Source: Sclerodactyla briareus (lineage: Eukaryota; Echinodermata; Holothuroidea; Dendrochirotida; Sclerodactylidae). From it: a stretch of 64,000 bases of DNA. Position 1 is the stretch's first letter. Each line of letters starts with the position of its first letter. Of this stretch, positions 34,561 through 45,403 are shown one piece after another. Both the position numbers and the translations under genes were made by a program. The notes under the pieces are model-generated. The model did not search any database, was not told where the DNA came from, and saw only the letters and a program-made list of their open reading frames with translations. The stretch covers positions 124,001 to 188,000 of the forward strand of contig JAODTK010001444.1 in assembly GCA_026419785.1 (NCBI GenBank), read 5' to 3'.

Positions 34561-37500
34561 CGGCTCTCACTATTTTCCAGCAGTGGCGGAGCTACTGAAC
34601 TTGCTATGATTTGTACAGGGGACCACACTTAGCCTAGAGCAGAAAAGTGATTATTTGAAGACACCGTGCAAGAACAATGATTCAATTTTTGTGAAATGTG
34701 TTGTATCAAACATCTACAGGGCCGGTTTCTTATTTGCGATTTTCAAAGTTGTCAGATTTGCAGTTTTAACGTATTCACAGTGAATTTGGTCCCATTCCAC
34801 ATGTTAACATAGAAGTGTTACATACACCGTGCTACAAAATCAATGTCAATATATAACGTTTATCGAGTTTGGGTGAAAAAATACGGTTTTTCCTTCATGT
34901 CTGCATAGTGTTACGTGTCTGACACACAAAATATGAGGATGCATATATGGACCGGAAGTACCGAGATCGTGATTGGTTGAATTGAATAAAGAGTGCAAAT
35001 TACTATTTCATGTGTTGATTAACTCGTAATTGCCTAATCATGACTTGTTGCGTAAAATTGAGTGCCGGGGCCCGTGATTCGTGTCAGGAGTTTCAGGTGG
35101 GTATTTGGGTTTGTGTGGGGGGGGGGGGAAAAAAAAAAAAAAAAAACCAAAAAATTTCGAAAATAAATTGAAAAATCTGCATTTATATTATGTTTTACAA
35201 ACGATGTGAGAACAAAAGTTTCCTTGTAGGCTAAATTGTAAACAAAAAAAGTGTGGTAGTCCAGCGGAAACAATCATGTCCAAAAACTGGGTGTCGCTTA
35301 AGATTTAGTGTCTCGACCGATTTTTTTTTTCGACGACCGCTAAAATATTAAAATCGAGCCTGGTGTGTTGGTAGTCCTGGTTTTCCATTGGTATGACAGC
35401 ACTACAGGGCACCATTGCATGTGACATCTGTGTTTTACTTTCAACTGGGGAAGTTTTCGTTGGGCAAAGGTCAGAAAAGTTAGGCTGCATCTTGGTGTTG
35501 TAGGTGGTCACTCGTGAACAGGACACAGTGTGTAATGGTGCTTCCCTCTGTGTGCTCAGTTCAGCTACAGTTTGGGGGGGCCCAATGCAATATGCAGAAG
35601 CCTCTATACAGGCAGGGGGACTACGTGCTAATCCATGGGGTCAGTATATATTACTGACTACTGTTAGTTTCTATATACAGTAAGCATCCTGTGCGCCATT
35701 CTCAGATGTCAACCACACCATTTGTGTGGGCATAACCACTTACGTCACAGTTCATTGGTGGACCAGGGTGGTAACCAGGCCTGATAGTATTGAGGTATAT
35801 CCACGGAATAAACATGTTGTTTGATTATCAGGGAGGGAGAACAAAATTTCTGGTTTACTGGGTATTTCAACAGCTTAGTATATACTTAGCTTCAAATGAG
35901 GGTGAAAGAAGTTGTGTAGTAAGCACACCAAAGGCCAAAATGGGCACTCAGGGTTGAGTGGAAAAATCACTGCGGGGTTAGTTATTACAATAGTCTGATG
36001 GTTAACAATGTTGCCTAATTGTAAAGCTGCAGGGGTGAGGTAGCGAACATTTATTCGTATTCATTATCAATGGGCCAAGAGTGAATAAAAAATTGATACA
36101 TATGATTGGCATGACCAGGGTATATGCATTATGCAGAAGTTTCTATTTTTGACCTAACAGCCAGAAGCCATCTCAACTAACCTAACCTGTGACCATGTTA
36201 GGGCCATTATTCATGACACTCCAAAGTAGTCTCCATACTGGGATATAGGCAGTGTTCCTGATTCGCTGCTGTTTTTTTTGTGAGCAAACTAGAGATTTTC
36301 ACAAGAAAATGTTCCAACTGACCTGATTCTCCCGGTTCCAGTGTTGACATGGTATACAATACTGTAAATGTGACTGGTTATTCTGCAGGTCCCTGAGATT
36401 CAACTTAGCTGCCATTCTGCATTGTCGAGTTTCTAGGAACCCATGATCTGGGGATCAGTATTGACAGTGGTGACTATGTCAGTTGGAAATGGGTTAGTAA
36501 TGTATAACGTTCAACCTCCATTTCAGATCTTTGCTCTTCATTCTAACACCTAGTGCCATCTTCTTCTTCTTCGGTGATATGCCCAACATCCGCGAGGGAC
36601 CAAAATGAGCAGGGATAGGGTGTGCGTGAAAGAAAAGGTGAATCAGTTAAGCATTACGAATTGTTTTGCACCTTTGGATGACATACATGTTCTGAAGAAT
36701 GATTTTCCCTACCATTTGTTTACAGAAATCATCCCGATGGGTTGATCCTATTTCTTCGGTCAGGACCTTTACACAAATACAGTTGGAGATCATTATTGGC
36801 GGTGTACTCCGCGTGCTGTGTTTTGACATTTCTGTGCTCAGATTCTCAAGCGTTGACACTCTCTGCATGCTTTGATTAACATTTGGTGTACTGTAGTCAC
36901 ATGTAACTCTGGAGTTTTGCAGATGCTGATTCCAGGTGTTAGCATTAAGTTGTAGCAACCACATTAGTTGTGGGGTCATGCTGCCAACCAGGGCTTGAGA
37001 TTTCCAAATAATACGGAGAGCACTGAATTGCTCTCCCCAAGGTACAAAGCTAAAAATGCTCTCCTGGGCAAAATAGTCTTTTGAAAGCACACATAGATTT
37101 TGCTCTCCTGGGGGGTGTCCTCAAAAATATGCAAGTGAGTGAGTGCAATATAGCACACCCCAAAAAACAGTACGCCTCGGGAAGATTTGCGCTTCACCGC
37201 ATGATTCAGGGAAATTTTGGCACTTTCAGGTCGTCGTTTATGCAATCTGGTGCAAAATAGGCCACACACAAACCAGGGACCACGCAGAAGGAAGACCATG
37301 CTGGGTGGTGGTTACGGGGGCTTATAGCATATCACGATCCGTTTCCTTGGTCAAATTTGCACGCGCTATACGCCTAACACTTTGTCAAAACGTATTCTGG
37401 AAGGCGGTAGCGCTTTCAACTCCCAAGCTTCCGGGCCTTCTAGTCCTTGCCTCTTTCCCCTTTCGTCAAATCGGCGATCATTTTTCTTTTTTTGAGCTTG

Positions 37501-38590
37501 GTTCCAAGAAAAAAGAAATATTGAAGTCTTTTTTATGACAATAGATCAAAAGAATTGTAGGCAGCGCCCAAGACGTTAAGCCTATCATTACCGAGACACG
37601 TGTATAGACTACAGCAAGGAGGGGGTCTAGACCAGCACTGAAGGGAGGGGCAGATTCACCAGGTGCGCTAAAGTCTAAAAATTGCCTGGGTGTAGTGGGC
37701 AAAAAAATAGTCAGAAGCCACGATGGGGGTCAAACAGAGGGGGGGTTTTTTGGTGTAATCATTCATGAAGGGCTGCGACGGACTATCTGAGCGAAGCGCA
37801 CTATCAGTGATTTTTCAGCCTGGAAAACCCCTTAATACAGGAAATGGCACTTCCTGAGTCATTTGAGGCGGTTCCATATCGGTTTATTAGATCCGGGAAA
37901 TTTTCATCCCGAGGAAAAAAAAGGTTCCATGATTTCTCCACAATTCTGGTCCGCCGAAAAGGCCTGTTCCGTCCTGGGTATCACCATTTCGGCGTATGAT
38001 GCTGCACATATGTAATCGCAGTATAAGAAGAACAGGCCCCTTTCGCCGTCACGATGTTGAAATTAGTTTAACAGGAAGCCTTGTTCACGTTGTATACTTA
38101 TGAGACGGGTTTGAGACCAGCCCAGTTCCCCAATCTGGACATGCTTGTAGTTGATGCGAAACAGAGAGGACTCGCGCGAAGCGCGGAAAAAAAACCCGGT
38201 GTGGTGGTGAAATCCAGGTATTCGGCATCAAATTCGGTGATTTGAGTCTTTGTCCTATTCAACATACAGGGGGGCGCATCCAGGAATCTTCGAGGAAGTA
38301 GTCAAACCGAACATTGCCATTCAAGTAGCCCACTGTTTTTCGAATTTTTGTACCATTTTTATTTCCACGTTCCATTTTTTTTTACTCATGCGACAAATCA
38401 AACTGCCGCTGCTCACATGCGCCTCTTCTATTTTCCTTAATATTTTTCGTGTATGGCATGCTAAAAAATGGGGGCGGCCCATTAGCCCGCCCCGCTGCGA
38501 CGCACCTGCAGCCTCCTTCCTGGCCCAGTTTTTCCCCTGACTCCCTCTCTCCGAACGACTGCTTGCAAACTTTGGCTACAATTTACACTC
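34561..38590. other. Non-coding stretch, no gene seen
   Basis: A G-run followed by an A-run lies at 35117-35147. The minus frame 36647-37090 (147 codons) is the longest here, but it has no recognisable domain and its right end overlaps the repetitive GCTCTCC region near 37015-37110. Between 37780 and 38180 are phrases such as GAGCGAAGCGCACTATC and CGCGCGAAGCGCGG that look repeat-derived. No exon is supported. Confidence 0.5.
37015..37110. repeat. TGCTCTCC motif cluster with a perfect 8-bp hairpin
   Basis: GGAGAGCA, a 6-base loop and TGCTCTCC at 37015-37036 form a perfect stem. TGCTCTCC(TGG) recurs near 37059 and 37100. This looks like a fragment of a dispersed repeat and is not a gene. Confidence 0.45.
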
Positions 38591-38790
38591 TTGAGTGGGT
38601 ACAGTACATGGGTAAATACCATCCCTGGCCATACCTTCTGCTTCCCTCCTATAGCTATGACTGTCGCTGAAAGGGCATAAATCTATCCAACTGTTCACCC
38701 ATTTTTCTGGCCCATAGTGAAATGGTTCTTCCCAGGCAAAATTGTATTTTATGTGAATCAATAGAAAACAAAAATGATAATTTTCAATGG
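38591..38790 (+). repeat. Dispersed repeat, copy B
   Basis: It is collinear with 34371-34560 (see that entry). It lies immediately downstream of a small plus-strand frame with no known domain. The two copies are diverged, so this is not a recent segmental duplication. Confidence 0.65.
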
Positions 38791-39233
38791 CATTTACTAA
38801 TGCCCACAAGGTACCAGCAGGTACTGCGTCATTCATGCAAGCTGGGGCAATGTTCTAAAGGATAGGAGTTGCAGGCTTTTACAGCCTGCTCATTCCCTGA
38901 TGTCGCATATGTCCGTAAAATATGCGTAGTTAAATAACGAATGGAGGCATTTATTACTGTTGCCCCGCATGTGTTAACAAAGTCTCAAAAATTGTTAATA
39001 GTCCATGTCTCGATTGCTTTTCCAAATCACAGCAGTTTTGTTCAGTTGTGAAAGCTTCTGCACATTATCTCTGGTTAACAGCATTCAATGATCCATTAAA
39101 AACACCACTGCCAGTCTGGCCACCAGTTCAGCGCACAAATAAAACAATCCATCAATAGATTGGCCTACATCAGTACATGATGATTGGACCCTACGAAGTT
39201 CAGTAGTTCACGCAAGTTTAGTCCACGCGTACA
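38791..39233. other. Short spacer, no gene
   Basis: AT-rich sequence in which I recognise nothing. Confidence 0.5.
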
Positions 39234-39711
39234 CTATAAAAGGAAACTGGAAATATTCAATCCAGAGCCGGTAGGTTTGTCACAGGTCGAGACCAATGCA
39301 CTCTGACCGTACAACTGACTTGTCTCTTTCTGAATTGGGATCACTTGAGCATATAGGCTTAGCCGATCCTTGTCACCTGCCCTAAAAAATCCTCCATCAG
39401 GATTAGCTGTCCCCACACCAAATGTCTTTATTCCTCCACTAGCGATTACTAGGTCCTTCAAAAATATAGCTCCCAGGTCAATGCTGTCAGGGGACTTTTT
39501 CTTCAAGACCATTTTCAAATGGAACACACTCCCTGATAGAATTGCTGGATTAGGTACCGAGAAGGCTCTTCGAAGATGGCAGCTAACTCGGGTTGCTGAA
39601 CCAATAATGGTCCATCTTGCAGACGTAACCAACTATCTTCCATCCATTGGGAGTCATTCGATGAAGATGAAGTGTTCGGAGTCATTCAAAAACTTTGTTT
39701 CGGGCATGTAA
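39234..39711. other. Region open on both strands, unrecognised
   Basis: A 132-codon minus frame (39234-39632) overlaps a 113-codon plus frame (39370-39711). The plus frame contains FKTIFKWNTLPDRI, reminiscent of the F..T...WN.LP phrase near the C-terminus of many LINE reverse transcriptases (for example CR1- or Jockey-like). The upstream RT motifs are not visible. It may be a short LINE 3' fragment or chance. The stop of the plus frame is followed within a few bases by AATAAA. I give neither frame a gene call. Confidence 0.25.
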
Positions 39712-39789
39712 ATAAACAGTCTGGGCAGTGTTAGTTGGACCGCTGAAATAACCTGGAACTCTAGACCTGAGACAAGTTATTAAAGAAGT

Positions 39790-39870
39790 CATCATGGCGC
39801 AATGAACGAGGTGTCAGTCCATAACCTAGCATTGGAGGATGCAAGTTCAATTCCTTGGTCTCAGAAACTC
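39790..39870 (+). mobile_element. tRNA-Met-like SINE head
   Basis: TGGCGCAATGAACG (A-box-like) is followed by GGTGTCAGTCCATAACCT, then by GGATGCAAGTTCAATTCC containing a B-box-like AGTTCAATTCC. Elongator tRNA-Met reads GCGCAG..., GTCAGTCTCATAATCTG, GAGTTCGA.CC, so the order and anticodon-arm wording match. The acceptor ends do not pair and the D-arm is altered, so this is a tRNA-derived SINE and not a working tRNA gene. The 3' body was not delimited. Confidence 0.6.
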
Positions 39871-41768
39871 TGGGATTTGGGTTTCCTGCAGAGTGGTGGC
39901 TTACAATCTGCAAAAGTTGGTCCAACTCAAGCCAGGAGCCACAAACTTGACAGCATAGACACGACATAGCCCAGGTCTTCGAATCAATGAATGCCGCTCT
40001 GACTTAGCATGTTTAGGCATTGGATAGTTATAGTCGAACACATGGGCTTTGGAAACTGAACATCGCCTGGGCCAGGGTGTGTTAATGGATGTAAGGAATT
40101 GACCTAACCCCACCCCGAACCTAGTAGCCTAGGCTAAATCCCCAACACTGACAGTCGGTGTCCCAGATTACTGTTGCAAACACCAATCTCATACTCATAC
40201 GGGAGCAGGTCACTTCACCCCAAACCCCAATTTACCCCACTACGTTTCAACCCCATTAATATCCAAACACAATGAAGGTACAGATCGAGGTGCATAGCAT
40301 GGTCCCATCCTCATTGCGCCCTAGCCACTCTGACTGCAATAAATTTCCTTTGTATGGACTCCAACCTAATAATAATCACAACCATTGGAATCACCTCCTC
40401 ACGCTCTTCAATGATACCTAAATGGGCCAACATCCGGTGAAAATTCAGAAAACTATGGGAAGAATAACCAAATCAGTAATTTTATTTGAAACACTCCTCA
40501 TTGAGCATTTGGAACTGAATGGACCTGCCACTAAATTCAGACTTTTTTCTCTGGAAGTAATATAAACAGGTACAAGAAGATACTCAATTTTCTACTGAAA
40601 AATTGCCGATTTGACTAAATGAAGACGATGGAAAGTCACGAAGACTGAAACAATTGCGATTTTCGAAGTTAGGCTACCAGCTTAGCCCTACGAATTTAGT
40701 GTGGCTAGGGATAGGACAGGTACGCAAATTGAGGGTAGTTGACGATACTACAGCCAGGTACACAGAGGGTATCAACTATCATTATGCAATCATGCCTAGG
40801 CCTAAGCCCTAACCCACGACTACTGATACTATTACTAGACTACCGGGGCTAGGCCTAGGCTAGGTCTAAGAAGTAGGTACCAAATGAAGTTACTAAAAAA
40901 GTCGAACTGTTTCCACGTTTCTTAGACTAGGGCGTGGCTACTGTGGTGGTGTAACTGTAGCCTAACTAGTTCTAACTTAGGCCTAGATTAGGCTACTTGC
41001 AGTTGCCACGTGCAATGGCCCCACGTTAACCCAAGCACGAAAGCTATCGTTAGACTAAGTTACTTGCCCACCCGCGTTGGGGATTGGATTGATTATTCTC
41101 TAGAAAGCCCATGCAAACCCACAAAGTTAGAAATACAGCATTATGATTTCCTGGAAAGCTGTGATCCCCTCTTTCGACTGAAAGATGAAAGATTTCTGGA
41201 GCCCGTGCGTAGACTAAAGTTAAAGTTAGTCCGAGGTGCGTCCCCGGTAAGGTGCGAGATACCAACTTACAGATGAACGAGTTCGATCGAGTGTGGGGGA
41301 GTTGATGGAATTAGAACGCAACACTGCGTAGGGCTTTTTTTTTTTTTTTTTTTTTTTTTGGGGGGGGGGGGGGTTGGGCGGGCGCGGAGATCTTATTTTA
41401 TGCCTGTAATTTCCATAGCATAGGTTTGGACTGATGTGTGAACATTTTAACACAGTGGAAATGAAATGACCCCAAATGACCTCAGAAGAGTTTGACAATA
41501 TTCATGGTGTTTAAAATGTCTGGCTGTAGGCCAGTGTTCAAGGGACTGTCAACCTTCAGAAAATTCAAGAAAAATCGTGGAGGTGGTGCTGCGCAAACTT
41601 GAGGGGTTCTTTAGTTCTGGGAACAATGTGTACGTATACTATAACATTAGGACATGCCCCCAATATTGCGTTCACTCGAGATAGGGAGGCTAGAAAGTGC
41701 TGGGGATTGGTTTAAAACACAAATCTCATTAGTGCTTATCAGATATAAACGTTTAATCAGGTTGTAGT
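39871..41768. other. Non-coding stretch with TAGGCCTA-rich segment and T/G homopolymer
   Basis: From about 40795 to 41000 the sequence is rich in CTAGGCCTA-type palindromic words, a compositional style often seen in introns and spacers of some deuterostomes. T(25) followed by G(14) lies at 41335-41373. The 88-codon plus frame 41010-41276 has no recognisable domain. Confidence 0.5.
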
Positions 41769-41846
41769 CGAGCACTGCGGCGAGGCCAAGGCGAGGCCGC
41801 ACCCCTCCAGGCCGAGGCCAGCACCTTCCGAGGGCCGAGGCCGGCA
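41769..41846. repeat. GAGGCC-rich GC block, left
   Basis: A dense run of GGCGAGGCC, GGCCGAGGCC and GGGCCGAGGCCGG words, much more GC-rich than the AT-rich flanks. A longer block of the same vocabulary lies at 44876-45008. GAGGCC-rich self-similar blocks are often terminal or subterminal parts of mobile elements. The two blocks could be the ends of one ~3.2-kb element, but I could not show a clear inverted alignment of the outer edges. Confidence 0.55.
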
Positions 41847-42339
41847 ATAATATTATAGCATGCAATTTAAATTACAGTGTTTATAACATAAAGTAATGGT
41901 GTGTGGCTTCCCATGGCACAGCTATATAGTCATTATGCTAATATATGAGACAAAAAGGTTAAGGTCTCAAAAATGAGAATGGCAAAACAATTTGATATGC
42001 AACACTTTTTATATCTTGTAGTTAGTGCTCAGAATGAAAAAATATGAATGAAGTTGTAAAAATGTTAATGCTTGTGAGATTGCTATAAAGGTTATACTTC
42101 TCAGCAAAATTTACCACCACATCAAATTGCAGATATACATTATTTACCTAGGCTTTTGCCACCACAGGGTTCTCGTTGAGGGGTTGTTTAACCAGTGTAG
42201 GGGAAAACGGTGCACAGTATTAATGTTTCAATGGCCTTATCAGTTACCTGCACTATCACACTCAGATTATTTAGTATTGCTAGACCCATGGTTAAGTTAC
42301 TAAGCAATACATAGCAGTAGCACAACCTACGACCAAAAC
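41847..42339. other. Short spacer, no gene
   Basis: AT-rich sequence in which I recognise nothing. Confidence 0.5.
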
Positions 42340-42500
42340 AAAAACCAAAAAGCCAAGAGGCTTAGTGATTCCTTGACTGCCTTGAAGTTTGTTGACCTCG
42401 GATAACCTTTGACCTTGACCCCGAAACTAATAAGGATCCTGTACTCCATTATGGGGGACCCACATACCATGTATGAACTTGATCCACAAAGGGGGGTCGA
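42340..42500 (+). repeat. Solitary relative of part of the 2.49-kb tandem unit
   Basis: AAGCCAAGAGGCTTAGTGATTC and TTGAC match the tandem unit (AAGCCAAAAGGCTTAGTGATTC, TTGAC; for example 57254-57279). CTAATAAGGATCCTGTACTCC then recalls the TCCTGTACTCCTAATAAG segment of the unit. Between them, ACCTTTGACCTTGACCCC echoes the unit's TTTGACCTTTGG/CTGACCCC pieces. The copy is single and diverged. The tandem unit therefore contains, or was built on, a dispersed repeat family present elsewhere in the genome. Confidence 0.65.
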
Positions 42501-42517
42501 GATCATGTTGACCAAGC

Positions 42518-42566
42518 CAGGCGGGCACGCAAACACACACCCATACACACACACGCAAACAAACAA
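42518..42566. repeat. CA-rich microsatellite
   Basis: Interrupted (CA)n with CCATACACACACACGCAAACAAAC wording. It directly follows the dispersed repeat copy at 42340-42500 and may be its tail. Confidence 0.7.
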
Positions 42567-43349
42567 CTGTCATGGCGCATAGTTATACAAACATAATTTT
42601 GTGTGATTTTATGATGTACAGACTACAGACACGGCTACAGACTTACAGTGTAAGTTAGGCTAATTTGACAGATATACTAAATAGTGTTTAAATAAAAAAA
42701 TTTATATAACAAAATTGCAATTCAAGATTGCTGGAGCAGTAACCTTAGGCATAGGACTGTGCAGAGTCCCCGCAAAATATAATTGTATATTAAATAATAA
42801 AATAAAAAGTCACAAGTTTTTCCCCCCCCCAAAATTGCAGAAGAACCACATTCTTTCACCTCGAAACTGCTACTACGACATTCAGGGTTTCGATAATCTT
42901 CTTCATCATCAATTGCATTACCTACAAAACCTACAATTCCCGCAAAAATTGTTGGAACAACTCCTGAAATACCGTATTTGGAGCTTTGCGGCCGGTCAAT
43001 TTGGTAGGAGGGCCATCAACCGACTCCCCCACCCCCCAGTTTCAATGTTGGGGAAAGTGTCTTGGGATGGAATGACACTAATAACATGCATTCAAACCTG
43101 CAATCGGGAGCGCCAGGGCTTTGCGGCACGTGCAGTTTGTTTCCAACTACTTTTGGCGGGATTGTAGGTCTAGCCTTCCAGGCATGTGCCCCCCACGGAG
43201 TAGTGAGTGTTCACATGTGACCGCGCCGGTGCAGGATTCAATGATTGACACACATTAAGTTAGTACATATGCGTATGTTGCAATGTGCAGTGCAAGTCAT
43301 TCACAGTGTAAGTTGCTATATGGACAGCTAGCTCGCTAGGCATACGGCA
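42567..43349. other. Non-coding stretch, no gene seen
   Basis: The plus frame 42715-43167 (150 codons) begins in AT-rich sequence, crosses a C-run and shows no domain, so I do not call it a gene. No other features seen. Confidence 0.45.
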
Positions 43350-44757
43350 CTCTAGCACTGCAACTGGGGATTAAATGGCGAAACGGCTATGGAAAGCCGT
43401 GCTGGACAGGAAATACCATTGTTAATGCCTACCAATATATTTCCATTTATGGTAGATATATTCCACTTATAGGTAGCATATATTCACATCCAATGGAAGG
43501 CAGGAAATATGTAGCATTAAATCGGAATGTATGGTAGCATCAAATCGAATATATGCTACCATATATCGATATATGAGACCATATATTCGAATATATGCTA
43601 CCATATATTCGAATATAGGCTACCAATATTCGAATAGATGCTACCATTATTCGAAATTTATGTGCATTAAATCGATATATGCTACCATAATTCTGACGTC
43701 TATTGGCTGTAAATATATGCTTACAATTAAATTAAAAATGCTACCATAAAAAAAAATTTCCGGGAATTTATGGTACCATGATCGCAATATGCTACCATAT
43801 AATCGATTTTGTTTTTTAAATGTACCATAATTCGATTTAATGCTACCATATAGTCGGCCAATGTCAACTTCCTGGAGAAAATATTAACCAATCACTATTG
43901 TCATTTGCTTACCGCCAACCGTAGACAAATTTTTTTCCGCACAAGTTGGTATTTGCTCTCTGCTCTCGATATGTAGCCGATATTATACCTGTCGGAGGGC
44001 GTCGACAAAGCTGTTTCTCCCTCTCACATAATCCAGAACATCATTTAATCGTTCCGTGGCCGGTAAAATGGAAGGAGGACTATGGGAGATTATCACCGTC
44101 ATCTTGAACAGCAGCAGTAGCATATGGCGTTATGAAGGTACGTTAGTACGTACACGTTTCGGACTCAGCGCGGCACTCTATTATACGAGCGTACGAGACA
44201 TCATATTATGGGATACAGCAGGCTTAACAATTTCATATGCGCGCGCAATCCTCGTTAGCCATATTTTTTTTACACAGAATAGACTTATCTACCACAGCCA
44301 AGGAAGGCAGGAAATATATGGTAGCATTAATAGAAATATATGGTACCATAATCGAATATATATGCGTAGCATATATTCGATTTAATTGCTACCATAAATT
44401 CGAATTATATGGTAGCATATATATTCGAAATATTATGTAGGATATCATCGATTTAATGCTACCATAATTTCGAATATATGGTAGCATATATTCGATTAAG
44501 TACCATACATTCGAATATATGATAGCATAAATTCGAATCTGGTAGCATTATATTCGATTTAATGCTACCATAAATTCGATTTAATGCCCATAATTCGATT
44601 TAATGATACCATATATTCCTTGCTTCCCAGTGGCTGTGAATATATGCTGCTACATAAAGGAATATATGCTACCATAAAATGGAATATATGGTAGCATTAA
44701 AAATGGTATTTCTGTCCAGCATGGCTTTCCATATACGGGGGCCGAGTGCAGCTAGAG
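43350..44757. mobile_element. Foldback-type element with nested ATATATGGTAGC palindromes
   Basis: The left arm reads CTATGGAAAGCCGTGCTGG, ACAGGAAATACCATT, AATGC.TACCA, GCATATATTCACA.CCA from 43387. The right arm, reverse-complemented from 44734, reads ATATGGAAAGCCATGCTGG, ACAGAAATACCATT, AATGCTACCA, GCATATATTCACAGCCA. The inverted alignment runs for at least 150 bases, and in decayed form over about 400 bases per arm. Weaker pairing continues out to CTCTAGC (43350) and GCTAGAG (44757). Each arm is itself palindromic: an inner unit starting GGAAGGCAGGAAATAT and ending in its reverse complement occurs at about 43478-43715 and 44294-44637, filled with GAATATATGGTAGCAT in both orientations. The ~430-bp loop (43861-44293) is unique and carries a small frame. 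No target duplication was found. Confidence 0.75.
44056..44134 (+). other. Candidate short exon in the loop of the foldback element
   Basis: Two in-frame methionines (44056 and 44068, the second in an AAAATGG context) open a frame reading MEGGLWEIITVILNSSSS and ending at GAAG|GTACGT, a good splice-donor consensus. It looks like a first coding exon or captured host fragment, but no acceptor or downstream exon is recognisable in the AT-rich right arm. The frame is short enough to be chance. No domain known to me. Confidence 0.2.
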
Positions 44758-44875
44758 CCTACATTATTGGCAGTCTTTTGGGTGATACGAGTATGCTATG
44801 TTAGTCGCGGGTAATTCAAAACAAAAGTATCTTCGGTGACATAGAATTTGTTTTTAATAGCCCAAAAAATATGTC

Positions 44876-45008
44876 GGCCTGACCCGGCCTCGGGAAGCAC
44901 GAGCCGAGGCCGATAAGGCCGAGGCCCCGCAGCCTCCGAGGCCGAGGCGAGGCCGCCAAAAACTAAGGCCGGCCTCGAGGCCGGTCCGAGCCGAGGGGCC
45001 GGCCTCGA
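44876..45008. repeat. GAGGCC-rich GC block, right
   Basis: It has the same vocabulary as 41769-41846: GAGGCCGAGGCGAGGCCGCC, GGCCGGCCTCGAGGCCGG, in both orientations, so parts are self-complementary. It ends at CTCGAGTCCTAAAACAC. The two blocks bracket the foldback element and about 2 kb of AT-rich sequence on its left. Confidence 0.55.
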
Positions 45009-45301
45009 GTCCTAAAACACGGCTAATTCCACGTCACATTTTTCTCTCAAATGGTGCACTTTTTTTCTCTGGAAAATTCGCCCTTGACATTCTACCTTGC
45101 TTGCAAGGGTCAGTGAGTTAGATTCGACAACTATTCAAAAACATTACAGGACATGATGGCAAGTCAACCGGATCTTCTGATCTAAGTCAGAAGCCTTTTA
45201 GAGGACATGACCTTTCATTACTGTTCGCTAAAACGTCAATAACTTAGTTAGCTATAAACAAAAAAAAAAGGGCATCCTAGAAGGGGAGTATAATTGCCTT
45301 T

Positions 45302-45403
45302 TTTGTTCGTCTATGCGAGACGAATTCAGTCGTCGCAAGAAGTCCACAAGGTCCAAAATGTCAAGAGGCAAATGAGGTCATCCTAGTTCGCATAGGCGAC
45401 AAA
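45302..45403. mobile_element. ~100-bp palindromic MITE
   Basis: The left end TTTGTTCGTCTATGCGA (45302-45318) pairs with the right end TCGCATAGGCGACAAA (45388-45403) as an imperfect inverted repeat. A local 7-bp hairpin TTCGTCT/AGACGAA sits in the left end. The interior is unique and non-coding. No target duplication was established. Confidence 0.5.

Noticed and set aside
36647-37090. 147-codon minus-strand ORF as a host exon
   Set aside because: No known domain, and its start overlaps the TGCTCTCC repeat cluster.
39790-39870. Functional tRNA-Met gene
   Set aside because: Acceptor ends do not pair and the D-arm and B box are altered, so it is called a SINE head.
42715-43167. 150-codon plus-strand ORF
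   Set aside because: No recognisable domain; it crosses a C-run and is flanked by repeat sequence.
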